Assembly: GCF_020080835.1 (NCBI RefSeq)
Contig: NC_058163.1
Span: 15,511,095 to 15,575,094 of the forward strand
DNA length: 64,000 nt
Origin: Cotesia glomerata
Lineage: Eukaryota > Arthropoda > Insecta > Hymenoptera > Braconidae
Direction of reading: 5' to 3'
The translations under genes and the position numbers were made by a program. Of this stretch, positions 35,479 to 48,295 are shown piece by piece. Every line of letters begins with the position of its first letter. Positions within the stretch are counted from its first letter, which is position 1. Under the pieces are notes generated by a model. That model made no database searches and had not been told where the DNA came from. It saw nothing but the letters and a program-made list of their open reading frames with translations.

Positions 35479-35834
35479 TAGGGTGTGCCAAAATGTAACT
35501 TCCGTGGAGAACCTTTTAAAATTGGAATTTTGAGTTTCACTTTTAACAGCAGATGCTTTTGGGAATTTCCTGGGATATTACGGGTTAAGAAAATTCATTT
35601 GATTATTTATAGGATTTTTAACAGGAGATTTAATTGGGCACTTCCGGCCAAATTTTGAATTTTCACCGGAAAGACCCAAACTAAGTTTCCGTTAAAAAAT
35701 TCTATGAAAATCAAATACATTGCCTTACACCAAAATATTTCAGGATATGCTCAAACGCAGCCCCAGTTAAAAGCGGAAAGAAAAATTCCAATTTTAAAAG
35801 GTTCTCGACGGGAGTTACATTTTCGCCCACCCTA
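35479..35834. mobile_element. hAT-type MITE with 8-bp target duplication (unit A)
   Basis: TIRs start TAGGGTGTGCCAAAATGTAA and end with the inverted equivalent (TTACATTTTCGCCCACCCTA). The 8-bp duplication GTGTTTAC is at 35471-35478 and 35835-35842. The 8-bp duplication and the TAGGG tip suggest the hAT superfamily. No coding capacity. It lies inside the Penelope-like element and occurs at the same place in unit B. Confidence 0.88.
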
Positions 35835-36329
35835 GTGTTTACAATCATATATGTTGGAAAGTAGCTAAGGTTAGTCACGCGGTTGCTAATGGTGCATATA
35901 ATAAATAATAATATCAATCATTTCTAATGATAATTGCCACATAACCAAATGACAATTATTGTTTAGATAATCTTTAGTTACATGGACGTCGAAAGGAAAT
36001 TTGATTGATGGAATGGATTTTTTTATGTGACTGTAATACAGCGCGTATTTATTTGGACTTTGATGACTATATAGAACTGTTTAAAGGTATTTCATTTATT
36101 CATTTTTTGTTAATTAATTTTATAGAATTTAACTTTCATATAAAAAGGAGAAATTTTATTTATCTATTGTAAAAATTTTTTATGAATGTTAATTTTTACG
36201 AGAAATTGGAATGTATTCAATAATTCATATTTATAAGATTGTGGTATGAATTTAAAATCAAAAAATTTATTGTATTCATAATTGTTTTATTTATATATAA
36301 GTGCCATAGGAATGATGGTTCTTATTCAT

Positions 36330-36382
36330 TTACAGACGCCTGATTAAGTTGAGATTATCAATGAACCGTGGCAGAATTTGAT
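36330..36382 (+). ncRNA. Degenerate hammerhead-ribozyme core in the right Penelope terminal repeat
   Basis: GACGC, CTGATTA, stem AGTTG...CAAT, GAAC, CGTGG. Box 1 differs from CTGATGA by one base and box 2 from GAAA by one base. It is paired, inverted, with the core at 34022-34072. Confidence 0.45.
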
Positions 36383-36429
36383 ATAATTTAGACATCAAAT
36401 CAATTGAACATCTTAAAAAACCTGAGCAT

Positions 36430-38275
36430 TAATTTATTCATTTATGAGCTAAGATCTGATTATTGCCTCCATTCAAATTCATTATTTAAAGTCTTAAATC
36501 AATTTTTATATCTAAAAAACAATTATTTGTTATATTTATTCATTTTATAACCAAAAAAATATTGGTTTAATAAATATTTCTAATTTTTATGATTGAAAAT
36601 TGATCATTCATGATCTAATATCAATTTTCATACTTTATAATTGATTTTCATTAAAAACAATTAATTTTTATAGCATAAAAATGATCATTCACATTCTTAA
36701 ATCGATTTTCATAATGAAAAATTAATTATTCATTATCAAAAATTAATTTTCAAACTCGAAATTAACAATTTATCATATATTTTATTTTTAAAATTAAAAA
36801 TTGATTATTAATGATATAAAATAATTATTTAAAATATGAAATTTCATTTCAAACAAGAAATAAATGATTTATTTGAAATTATTGATTCTAACAGCATTAA
36901 ATTAATTTTCATTAATTAAAATTGATTTTTAGGATACAAAATTAATTTTTAAAATATAAAATTAATTTTAAAAATATAAAATTAATTCTAAAAATATGGA
37001 ATTTATTTTTATAATATAAAATTCATTATTTATAGTCTTAAATCAATTCTCACAATTGAAAACTAATGATTTATAATTTAAAAATTATTTTTAATCAAAT
37101 AATTAATCGTATCCGATATTATTGATTTTTATAGATAAAAATTAATTATTTATGATCTAAAATTAATTCTTATCACTTAAAATTAATTTTTCACTGAACA
37201 TCGTTATATTTTAAAAATATAAAATTAATGTATATGATCTGAAATTATTTTTATTTGAAAATGTAAAATTAATTTTCATATTTTAAAATGAAGTTTTATA
37301 TCATATATTTAATATGTAGAATGATTCATTTTCTATTAATAGTCTAAAATAAATTATCAGAATAAATATTAATTATTAATGACCTATAATTAATTTCCAT
37401 AATATAAAATGAATTTTCATGTTATTTAATTTATCTTGATAATATAAAATAAGTCTTTATGATATAAAATCAATTATTTACAGTCTTCAATTAATTTTCA
37501 TGATTAATAATTAATTTTTTATCTATAAAGATTTATTAATCATCTGAAATTAATTTTGAAAATCAAAACTAATGATGTCTTATATATAACCGATTTCGAT
37601 TATTGAAAATTGATTATTATTAGTCTAAAATTGATTTTAATAATATTAATTCCAGTTCAATTTATCTAAAATAAATTTTCATAATTCTTAATGAATTTTG
37701 ATATCGTACAATAAATTTATATAATTCAAATCTAATGATTCATGATCAAAAATTGATCTTTTTGGTTTAAAATTTATTTTCACAATGAATAATTCGTTCT
37801 ACTAATATATTTTTAAACTTTAATTATTAATTCAATGACCTTCCCTAAAATCAATTTTCATAGTTTAAAATTGATTTTCATTGTAAAAAATTAATTTTTA
37901 TATTATAAAATTGATCATTCACAGTCTTAAATTGATTCTCATGATTAAAAGTTGATTTTTTAAGATATAAAAATTTAAAACTAATGATTTCTCATATCTT
38001 ATTAAGTTTTATTATTAAAAATTGTTTATTAATGATCTTCATTTAATTTTAATAATAAAAATTTATGTACACTTTATCTAAAATTTATTTCCATAATTCG
38101 AAATTAATTTTCATAAATTAAAATATATTTTCCAGTTATGCGATTGAAATATATAATTAAAAATTAATTAATTATAATCTAAAATTCATTTTGATTGTTT
38201 AACATTAATTTTTTAATAAAGAATTAATTTCAATCACATAATATTAATCTTTATATTAATTATAAGATGCAGTGA
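36430..38275. repeat. AT-rich short-unit satellite (unit A, block 2)
   Basis: Same character as 31585-33600, including a stretch of ~20-bp units AATATAAAATTAATTTTAAA near 36945-37030. It is colinear with 54150-56440 in unit B. Confidence 0.8.
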
Positions 38276-38279
38276 GACT

Positions 38280-38793
38280 AATAAATATTGATGATGCCTA
38301 AGCGGTTATGGAATGGGCTAGAAATAATGATCTAGAAGTTAATCGCTTAAAAACAAAGGCTATGCTATTAGGATCGAATAATAGGGTAAAATCGCTCCAG
38401 CGTGAAGGCTTACCACCTATCATCGTTGATAGTGTGGCTTTACCCTTTACGAAGTCTACAAAATGTCTGGGCTTCCACTTATCGTGTAACTTGTCCTGGA
38501 ATTGTCACATCTCAAAAACTCTTAGCAAATTGAACTCAACTATATATAGTTTAAAATTAAGTGAAAATCTTTATGAAGTTAATATTAGAAAACTATTAGT
38601 CTCTGCAACCATTCTATCTTTAATGAATTACTGCTCCATAGTTCTGATGAATTCAATTTCTGATAATGATTGTAAGCTTCAGCGTGCATTGAATTTAGCT
38701 ATATGCTTTATTTATGAATCAAAACGTGCTGAATTCATTACCCCTTATAAACCTAAACTTGGTTGGCTGTCAATTAAGAGTCGTCGCATTTAG
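38280..38793 (+). pseudogene. Non-LTR reverse transcriptase C-terminal fragment (unit A end)
   Basis: An open frame (161 aa from 38308) carries the region after the RT active site of jockey/I-type elements: WARNNDLEVNRLKTKAMLLG, KCLGFHLSCNLSWNCHI, KLQRALNLAICFI, and ITPYKPKLGWL. No YxDD box, endonuclease or 5' part is present. It ends at TAG (38791-38793) at the boundary where unit B begins, and the same fragment ends unit B (56448-56963). It is a relic. Confidence 0.8.
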
Positions 38794-38829
38794 TTTGCAG
38801 CATGTTATTATTATTATATCAACGAATTT

Positions 38830-41190
38830 TTAAATAAAAAATAAGTATAGCGGGTCGATAAGAAGCAATAGGCGGCAATGGCAGAATTTGTATTATTATT
38901 TAAAATGACGACAGTAATTTTTGGACAAAAAATAAGTAGCGAGGGTCAGTTAGAAGCACTGGGTAGGTACAATTAAATTTAGATTTTTTTTTAAATGAAT
39001 TAAAATAATTTTAAAATAACAAATAAGTAGCGACGGTCAGTCAGAGGCTATGGACGGCTATGACTGAGTTTTTAATTTTTATTTAAATTAATTGAGGCAA
39101 TTTTCAATTAAAAAATCAGTAGCGAGGATCGGTTAGAGGGACTGGGCGGCCATGAATGAATTTTTATTTCTATTTAGAGTAATCAAAGTAATTTTTAATA
39201 AAACAAATCGATAGACAGTGTTAAGAAGAAAAACTGGGCGGTCATGAATTAATTTTTATTTTGATTTAGAATAATTAAATCAATTTTAATAAGAAAATTA
39301 GTGATTAGGGTCAGTAACAGGCAATGGGTAGCTATAAATAAATTTTTATTCTCGTTATGAACGATTAAAGTAATTTTAATTTAAATAATCAGTAGTGATA
39401 GTAAGTTAGAGGAAGAAGGCGGCCATGAAAGAATTTTTATTTTTATTAGTCAAATGAATTAAAAAGTTTTAAAATAAACAATAAGGAGTGACGGTCAGTC
39501 AGAGGCTATAGGCGGCAATGACTGAGGTTTAGTTTTTATTTTGAATAATTGAAGCAATTTCAAATTAAAAAATTACTAGCGAGGATCAGTTACAGGTACT
39601 GGGCGGCTATAAATGAATTTCAACTTTTATTTAGAATAATTAAAGTAAATTTTGATAAAAAAAAAAAAAGTAGCGAGGATTAGTTAGGAAATCGGGCGTC
39701 TACGAATAAATTTTTTTTTATTTAGAGTATTTAGATTCAATTTAATTAAGATATTAGTGATCAGGGTCAGTCACAAAAACTAGGCGGCTATGAATAGATT
39801 TTTATTTTTATTTAAAATCATTAAAGTAATCAAAAAATGAAAAATAATTAGCAAGGGTCAGTCAAAGGCACTGGGTAGTTATGAATAAATTTTTATTTTC
39901 ATTTAGAAAAATTAAATTAATTTTAATCAAAAAATTAGTGATCATGGTCAGTAACAGTCACTGCGTAGCTGTGAATGAATTTTTATCATTATTTAGAACG
40001 ATTAAAGTGATTTTTATTAAAAAATTCAGTAGTAGTAGTAATTTTATTTTTATTTAAATGAATTAAAATAATTTAAAAATAAAAAATAAGCAACGACGGG
40101 AAGTCAGGGGCTCTAGGCGGCTGTAACTAAGTTTTCGATTTTTATTTTCAATAATTGAGACAATTTTGAACTAAAATATCAGTAGCGAGGATCAGTCAGA
40201 GGGACTGGGCTGCCATGGATGAATTTTTATTTTTATTTAGAATAATTAAAGTAATTTTGATAAAAAAACTTTGTGATCAGGGTCAGTTAGAGTCACTAGG
40301 TAGATATGAATAAATTTTTAATTTCATTTAGAATAATTAAAGGAGTTTTGAATAAGAAAAATCGGTAGCGAGGGTTAGTTAGAGAAACTGGGAGGCATGA
40401 ATAAATTTTTATTTCTATTTAAAACGATTAAAGTAATTTTAAATTAAAAATCAGTAGTAATAGTAAGTTAAAGGCACTAACAATCGATGAATGAATTTTT
40501 ACTTTTATTTAAATTAATTAAAATAATTTTTCAATAAAAAATATGGAGTAATGTTCAGTCGGGGGTAAGAGGCGGCTATGACTGAGTTTTTGATTTTTAT
40601 TTGAAATAATTAAACCAATTTTAAATTAAAAATTACCAGCGAGCATTAGTTAGAGGTAATTGGCGGCCATAAATGAATTTTCATTTTTATTTAGAATAAT
40701 TAAAGTAATTATTAATAAATAAAAAATCAGTAGTGAGGGTAAGTAAGGAACACTTGGCCGCTACAAAAAAATGTTTTTTCCTTTTAAATTGATTAAATTA
40801 AATTAAATAAAAAAATTGGTGATCAGAGTCAGTTACAGGCGCTGGGCGGCTATGAATAAATTTTTATTTTCATTTAGAACGATTAAAGTAATTCTTAATT
40901 AGAAAGTCAGTAGTGATAGTAAGTAAGAGGCATTAAGCAGCCATAACTAAATTTTGATTTTCATTCAAATAAATCAAAATAATTTTCAAATAAAAAATTA
41001 GAAGTGTCCGTCAGTCAGGGGCTCGAGGTGACTATGACTGAGTTTTTAATTTCCATTTGGAATAATTGAGGCAATTTCGAACTAAAATATGAGTAGAGAG
41101 GATCAGTTAGAGACACTGGGCGGCGATGAATAAATTTTTATTTTTATTCATAATAATTAAAGTAATCTTTAATGAAAAAAGTTAAGAAAA
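38830..41190 (+). repeat. ~90-bp satellite block (start of unit B)
   Basis: The same satellite with the same monomer order as unit A block 1. GTGATCAGGGTCAG-type monomers lie near 39759, 40275 and 40821, again about 520-545 bp apart. The first ~370 bp (38830-39200) are repeated once more at 57005-57376, the start of a third unit. Confidence 0.9.
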
Positions 41191-41194
41191 CACT

Positions 41195-41347
41195 TGACCC
41201 TAAAGGCAATATCTGTTACTTCGCGCTAATTATGTAAATATCTGTCAGCTTTTTGAGCTCTTCGAGTTTCGAAACACAATTTGTGTGTTGTGTTGAGCTC
41301 TCCAAGCTCAAAAAAATACCTCTTCTATGATTTTGAGCTCTTTGAGT
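41195..41347 (-). repeat. 3'-end remnant of the AACTTCCC element (unit B), empty site for the 3.75-kb insertion
   Basis: Homologous to 6155-6309, with GAGCTC palindromes. GAGT at 41344-41347 runs straight into TTTTGGTAATTGCTCG, showing the ancestral uninterrupted sequence. Confidence 0.75.
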
Positions 41348-43160
41348 TTTTGGTAATTGCTCGTGGTAAACATGAATAATTTTTTGTTTTCATTCAGAAT
41401 AATAAAAGTAATTCTTCATAAAAAAATCAGCAAAATTCGTCAGTCAGCGGCAATTATTGGCTATGACTGAGTTTTAATCATTATTTGGAATAATTAAAGC
41501 AATTTAAAATTAAAAATCAGTGGCAAGTGGCAGTTAGCGGCACTGAATAGCTATAAATAAATTTTTTTTTCATTTAGAAAAATTAAATTAATTTTAATCA
41601 AAAAATTAGTGATCATGGTCAGTTACAGGCACTGCGTAGCTGTGAATAAATTTTTATTTCAATTTAGAACGATAAAAATAATTTATTATTAATAATTCGA
41701 TAGTAGTAATAAGTAAGAGCAATGAGCGGCCATGAGTGAGATTTAATTTTTATTTAAATTAATTAAAATAATTTTAAAATAAAAAATAAGCAACGACGGG
41801 CTCTAGGCGGCTATCACTGATTTTTCAATTTTTATTTGGAATAATTGAGACAATTTTGAACTGAAAAATCAGTAGCGAGAATCAGCTAGAGGGACTGGGC
41901 GCCCATAAATAAATTTTTATTTTTATTTAGAATAAATAAAGTTATTTTAATAAAAAACTTTGTGATCAGGGTCATTTACAGGCATTGAGTAGCTATATAT
42001 GAATTTTTATTCCTATTTAGAACGAATGAAGTAATTTTTGCTATTATATGAATAAATTATAATAATTTTTAAATAAAAAATGAGAAGTGACGGTCAGTCA
42101 GGGGCTCTAGGCGGCTATGACTAGGTTTTTGATTTTTATTTGGAATAATTGAGACAATTTTGAATGAACGAATCAGTAGCGAGGATCACTCAGAAGTACT
42201 GGGCGGCCATGAATGGATTTTTATTTTTATTTAGAATAATTTAAGAAATTTTAAATGAAAAAAATCAGTAGTGAGAGTTAGATAGAAAAACTGGGCTACC
42301 ATGATAAAATTTTTATTCTCATTTAGAACGATGAAAGTAATTTTTAATTAAAAATCAGTAGTAATACTAAGTTAAAGGCTCTAAGCAGCCATGAATGAAT
42401 TTTATTTTTATATAAGTGAATTAAAATCATTTCTAAATAAAAAATAAGGAGTGACGGTCAGTCAGAGGCTCCAGGCGGCTATGATAAAGTTTTTGATTTT
42501 CATTTGTAATAATTGAAGCAATTTTAAATCAATAAATTACTAGCGAGGATTAGTTAGAGGTACTGTGCGGCCATCAATGAATTTTCATTCTTATTTAGAA
42601 TAATTTAAGTAATGATCAACAAAAAAAAATCAGTAGCGAGGGTCAGTTAGAAAAACTGGGCAGCTACACATAATTTTTTTTTATTTAGAGTCATTAAATT
42701 AGAAATTAAATCAAAAGTTAATGCTGAGGTGAGGTTCAGTTAGTAGCACTGAGCATTTTATTATTTTTATTTCTATTTAGTATAATTAAAGTAATTGAAA
42801 ATTGGGAAATAATGAGCGAGGGTCAGTTCGAGGCACTAACTAGACATAAATAAATTTTTAACTTATTTACAATAATTAAACTATTTCTTAGATGAAAAAT
42901 AAGTAGCAAGGGACAATCAGCGACTCTGGGCAGCAATGATGGAATTAAGATTTTCATTTAGAATAAATAAAGTCATTTCAAATTGAAAAATAAGGAGCCA
43001 GGGTCAGGAAGAGGCACTGCGTGGCTATAAGTGAATTTATATTTTTAATCTGCATTGATTAAAGTAATTTTCAATAAAAAAATCAGTAGCGAGAGTTAGT
43101 TTGATGCACTAGGTTTTCATGACTGAATTTTGACTTTTATTTGGGATGAATTAAGTATAA
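41348..43160 (+). repeat. ~90-bp satellite block (unit B, block 2)
   Basis: Homologue of unit A blocks 2 and 3 joined without the 11032-12037 insertion (empty T5 site near 42310). It extends beyond 42950, past the point where unit A has the R4-like nest. Confidence 0.9.
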
Positions 43161-43165
43161 TTTTT

Positions 43166-43326
43166 AACTTCCCACTACGGATTTCGAAGATTTTCAAAAA
43201 TCGGGAAGTTATTGTTTTCACCCCGTTTTGCAAAAACCGAGTTTTCATCAGATCTCGACGTTTGAAGGTCACAGGAAGCTTCCCTGACTATCCCCGCGAG
43301 GTTGTCACGGCGTCTGTATGTATGTA

Positions 43327-43406
<80 letters not shown>

Positions 43407-44095
43407 AAAGTATGTGAACCGCTTATAACTTTTGAACGGCTTGACCGATTTCATTGCGATTGGAGCTATTTAAAAGGGCTTGACCAAACTCAGATTTTAA
43501 AAAATATTTGGACCGATTCCGATCAATAGATTTTGAGAAATCTTCAAAAAACTGAAAAAAAAAATTTTTTCAAATATGGTTTTTTTGGAATAACTTTTAA
43601 ACGGCTCAATAGTTCAATTCCAAAATTCAACCAGCTCTTAACCTCAAAAAACCACGTCGATCACCACCAGTCCGGTCAAAATCGGTTGATTCGTTCGAGA
43701 GATATCGTGAACGAAAGAAAACCGAAAAAAGTGTTATTTCGGAATAACATCAAAATTCCTAGCGCGATCAATTTAGAATTCAAGATTCTTTGTGAGGCTT
43801 GAAAAACTGCGTCAAATTCTGCCAACCGCGTGAAAATCGGTTTATTCATTCGAAAGTTATTGCGGTTTAAAAATTCAAAAAATAGTGTTACTAAATCCCT
43901 ATCAGACTTTCAAGCTCGAAGAGCTTAAAAGCATAGGAAAACAATCTCTTCGAGCTCGGAGAGCTCAAATTAACCCATAAATTGTATTTTTGAGCTCGAA
44001 AAGCTCAAAAACGCCATTGGTACAATTTTAAGCGCCTAAGTATGGAATTAGCGGGAAATTGCAGGGATGGCCTTCCGGGTCAACCGTTTTCCTAA
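43166..44095 (+). mobile_element. AACTTCCC element, unit B copy
   Basis: It begins AACTTCCCACTACGG and ends AACCGTTTTCCTAA, again with T5 on both sides (43161-43165 and 44096-44100). It shares the order of the 11032 copy: GGAAGCTTCCCTGACTATC, a (TG)n tract (43332-43401), GAGAGATATCGTGAACG, GAGCTC palindromes and GGGATGGCCTTC. It occupies a different site from the unit-A copy, so these are independent insertions. The ORFs across it have no domain support. Confidence 0.85.
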
Positions 44096-44100
44096 TTTTT

Positions 44101-46024
44101 CATTGAAAAATAACCGGTGAGGGTCAGTTGAAAGCACTGTCTGAATATGACTGAATTTTTATTTCTTTTTCGAATTATTAAAGAAATTTGTAATTAAAAA
44201 ATAAGTAGTTTAGTCAGGTGCACTGAGCGACCATGAATACATTTTTATTTTTATTTAGACTAATTAGAGTAATTTTCAATTAAAAAATTAGTAATTTTTA
44301 ATTAAAAAATGCGTTTTAATATTCAATTAAATAAACAAGTATGATAGAGATACTTTCGTTTGTCCAATGAAGGATGAGAGAGAGAAAGAATGTAAACCCT
44401 TCTTAAGTAATTTTTTACTGAAAAATTAGTAGCGAGGATGGGTACGATTCTCTGAGCAACTATGAATGATTTTTTTCATTTCAAACATTTAAAGTAATTT
44501 TTAAATGGAAAGTAAATAGCTATGGTCAGTCAGAGGCCCTGGGTGGCTATGAATAAATTTTTATTATTATTTTGAATGATTAAAGTAATTTTTGATTAAA
44601 CAATAAGTAGGGAGGGGTAGTAAGAAGCACAAAGCGGCTAGAAATAAATTTTTATTATTTTCCGAGTATTAAGAATATATTTTAACTGAAGAATAAATGG
44701 CGAGAGTCAGATAGCGGCACTGGGCGGTCATGAATCGATTTTTGATTTTACTATGATAGATTAAAGTAATTTTCAATCGAAAAATAAGTAGTGGACGACT
44801 ATGACAGAATTTTTATTTTTATTTAGAATAATTAATATAATTTTCAATTAAAAAATTAGTAGCGTGTGTTAAGTCGAGGCTCTAAAAGGCTATGTATAGA
44901 TTTTTATTGTTATTTTGAATAATTAAAGTAATTTACAATGAAAAATTAGTGGTATGTTTCAAGTTGAGATACTGGGCAGCTTCAAATCAATTTCCATTTC
45001 TATTCCGAATACTTAGAGTAATTTTTAATTGAATAATAAGTCTCGAGAGTCAGTAAAAGGCATTGGGTGGCTATGACAAAATTTTTCTTTTTTAGTATAA
45101 TTAATGTAATTTTCAATTAATAAATTAGTAGCGAGTGTCTAGTAGAGGCACTGAGCTGCTATCAATGAATTTTTATTTTCATTGTCAATAAATAAAGTCA
45201 TATTCGAAGGAAAAACGATTAGCAAGGGTCAGTAAGAGGCAATAATAAGCATTTATCAATGAATTTTCATTCTTATTTACAATAATTAAGGGGGTATTCT
45301 AGTGTAGAATTTAAAAAAAATAATGAAAAACTTTTTTTTTCGTAATTCGATAGTTTAGATATTTAAATATATCTCCATTATTATTATTTTCAATACTTAT
45401 GGAAATTTTTTTTGGAAACCAAGTAGTGATGGTCAGTAAAAGGCACTGGGCGGCTATTACTGGATATTTATTCTTATTTAGAATGATTTAAGTAATTTCT
45501 AATTGAAAAATAAATGGCAAGGGTCATTCAGAGGCACTGAGTGGCTATGAATGAAGTTTTGTTTTTATTTCGAATAAATAATGTAATTTTCAATTGATAA
45601 ATTTTCGGTAAGTGTCAAATAGGGGCACTGGACGGCTACGGATAAATTTCCATTTTCGTTTAGAATGATTAAAAGAATTTCAAATTAATAAATTAGTGGT
45701 GAGTCTCAAGTAGAGGCACTGAGCGGCTATAACGAAATTTTGATTTTTAATTAAAATAAATAAAGAAATTTATAAATAGAAAACAAGTAGCAAGGGTGAG
45801 TAAGAAGCACTAGGCATTAAAGAATGTATTTTCATTTGTATTCAGAATAATAAGAGTAATTTCTAATTTCAAGATAAGTAGTGTTTGTAAGTAAGAGGCA
45901 CTGGACGTCAATGAATGAATTTTCATTTTTGCTTAGAACAATTAATGTGATTTTGGATTAAATTTTCAGTACTGAGTATCAAAGAGAGGCACTGGACGGC
46001 TATGAATGAACTTTTTATTTTATT
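44101..46024 (+). repeat. ~90-bp satellite block (unit B, block 3), including the copia empty site
   Basis: From about 44678 it is colinear with unit A 22806-23421 and then 30847-31584. AAGGGGGTATTCTAGTG at about 45289-45305 is the intact pre-insertion site for the copia element. Confidence 0.9.
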
Positions 46025-46128
46025 TTGAAAGATTAACATTTTATTTTATTTTAAATAATTAAAAATTCATTTTTATAATCATAAATTTATTTCGACCGTA
46101 TAATATCGATGGTTATAATACAAAATTA

Positions 46129-46505
46129 TTTTATTTATTTTAACCCCGCTTTTCAGACTTCTGTCTCAATGGGGGTCCGGCCGAGACCGGAAGGGGACTC
46201 CAGGCTGATCGGTACATTAAGTTTTGGCAGAATAAGTTTTGGCGGTATTACATACTTTTTCAGCCTGGAGAGTAATGCGGCGATGGGCCGACTTTGGGGA
46301 AACTGCACGCATTTGCCTGTGCCCCACCGGTAGCACAGGGCTTGGGGAAACCATCGAAAAACCCAAACCTGTACAGCCCGGCGTGAGTTACGAGCACCGA
46401 TGTTCACTGAAAATTAAATTTCAGCTCACACCGGGATTCGAACCTCCGCCTCACCAGTCCCAAGCAAGCATGACAAGCATTATACCGCTTAGCCATGGGA
46501 CTGGC
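46129..46505 (-). mobile_element. tRNA-derived SINE with 14-bp target duplication
   Basis: The 14-bp repeat ATAATACAAAATTA flanks the insertion at 46115-46128 and 46506-46519; unit A (about 31674) has it once. On the minus strand the element starts at 46505 with a tRNA-like head carrying an A box TGGCTAAGCGG (46495-46485) and a B box GGTTCGAATCC (46444-46434). A ~290-bp body follows, ending in an A-rich tail (TTTTATTTATTTTAA on the plus strand at its left end). Transcription would be by RNA polymerase III and mobilisation by a LINE. The overlapping ORFs here are incidental. Confidence 0.93.
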
Positions 46506-46519
46506 ATAATACAAAATTA

Positions 46520-48295
46520 AACAGTTATATTCAACATTTAAAAATTAATTATTCATCATCTAAAATTGATTTTCAACTGGAAAACTAATAATGGATTAAA
46601 TATTATTAATTTAAACATCCGAAAATTGATGATTTAAATGCTAATATTAATTTTCAAACAAAAAATTCATGATTTATTAGAAATTATTGATTTTCATAAT
46701 TTACAATTAATTATTGATAATCTGAAATTTCTTTAAATGATTTAAATTGATTTATTTAATATCTGAATTAATATAAAATTAATCTTTATGATATAAAATT
46801 GATGATTTCTAGTCTAAAATTGATTTTTATAGTAACAAATTATTTATTTATACCCAAAATATTTCCCAAACAACACTTAATGATTTATTGGATATTATTA
46901 ATCTTTAAAATTGACAATTGATCATTCATAATCTCGAATTGGTTTCTTTCACATTAATTCATTTACTTTTTATCTAAAATTAATTTTTTCATTAGAAAAT
47001 GTATTAAATTGATTAAAAATTAGTTTTCATAAAATAAAATTAATTATTTATAGTCTAAAATCAATTTTAACAATAAAGCATAAATTTAAAATATTTAACA
47101 TTAATTATTTATAATCTCAAATTATTGTTCATACTTAAGAATTAATTTGCAAGGAAAAAATCAATGATCTATAATCTTAAATTAATTCTTCATCAAAAAA
47201 TTGATAATCTATTGTTTATTCTTCATTTCTATGATTGAAAATTGGTTATTCCACATTTAAAATTAAATTTATATCTTACATTTATTACTTTTTATCAAAA
47301 TCAATTTTTATGATAGCAAATTAATATTCAAAATTCTCAATTAATTTTAATGATAAACAATTAATTAAAATAATTCAAGATAAATTATTTCTGATGTAAA
47401 TTTAATTTCTGTGATTTGAAATTGATTTTGATAATCTCGAATTAATTCTTACAATATTATATTTAATTCTATAATTTCCAATCAATTATCTATAATATAC
47501 AATTAATTTAAATAATTAAAAATCACTTATTGATAGTCGAAAATTAATTTTGATGAATAAAAATTAATTATTCATATATGCTATTAATTTCCGTACAAAA
47601 AATCAATTATTTATCCAAAATAATTAGAATTTATTCTATAAAATTAATTATTATAATTTAAAATTATTTTTTATAATCAAAAATTAATTTTTATGATACA
47701 AGGTAAAAGCCCCAATAGATGATCACGTACCAGTATATGATCACTCCATGTATTTGTATATCTATATTCACAAATATAGGTTTACAAATACATGGAGTGA
47801 TCATATACTGGTACATGATCATCTATTGGGGATTTTACCTTAAAATTAATTTGAATACTGTAGACTCTATTTTTAGGATTCTAATAAATTTCAAAAATTT
47901 AAAATCGATTTTTATGATAAAAAATTAATTTTTTATAGTCTTCAATTGAGATACACAATTGAAAACTAATTATTAACTATCTAACATTGATTTTTAAACA
48001 AAGAATTAATGATGTATTCGATATTATGAATTTTTCTGAATAAAAATTAATTATTTATAATCTTAAATCAATTCTTCATAATCTTAAATTAATTAGCTTG
48101 AAATTAAATCTTTATTATTTAAATTCAATTTCGATAATATAAAATGAATTTTTCTATCATAAAATTAATTATTTATAATCTAAAATGAATCATTATATTA
48201 TAAAATTGATTATGTTTGTCTCAATTTCAATTTTCAAAGTAATGAAATGATTTGAATAATTAGAAATTAATTGATTATGATCAAAAATTATTTTT
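46520..48295. repeat. AT-rich short-unit satellite (unit B, block 1)
   Basis: Colinear with unit A 31680-33269, apart from the palindromic MITE at 47700-47841 and small indels. Confidence 0.8.
47700..47841. mobile_element. 142-bp palindromic MITE
   Basis: 59-bp arms: AAGGTAAAAGCCCCAATAG opens the left one and CTATTGGGGATTTTACCTT closes the right one, with about two mismatches and a ~24-nt centre. It is absent from unit A (about 32812). Any target duplication is at most TA and ambiguous. Confidence 0.85.

Larger units (their letters stand above)
33976..36427 (+). mobile_element. Penelope-like retroelement, 5'-truncated coding, inverted terminal repeats (unit A)
   Basis: Left end GCTCAGGTTATTTAAGATC and right end AACCTGAGC belong to inverted arms of about 310 bp (about 33976-34290 and 36115-36427). 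Between them is the C-terminal part of a Penelope-type protein with a GIY-YIG endonuclease, then a long 3' region interrupted by a hAT-type MITE. Penelope-like elements are known for terminal repeats that may be inverted and for hammerhead ribozyme motifs in them; degenerate hammerhead cores are present here. The whole element is shared with unit B. Confidence 0.8.

Noticed and set aside
35711..35917. 68-aa minus-strand ORF, repeated at 53429-53635
   Set aside because: Lies across the hAT-type MITE arm and the Penelope 3' region; explained by the element duplication, not by coding conservation.
46419..46505. A functional tRNA gene on the minus strand
   Set aside because: A and B boxes are present, but the region is the head of a SINE with target duplications and an A-rich tail, and no clean cloverleaf with a mature 3' end is seen.
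46109..46520. Three overlapping ORFs of 74-93 aa
   Set aside because: They lie in the tRNA-derived SINE on both strands and have no domain; incidental frames in a GC-richer element.
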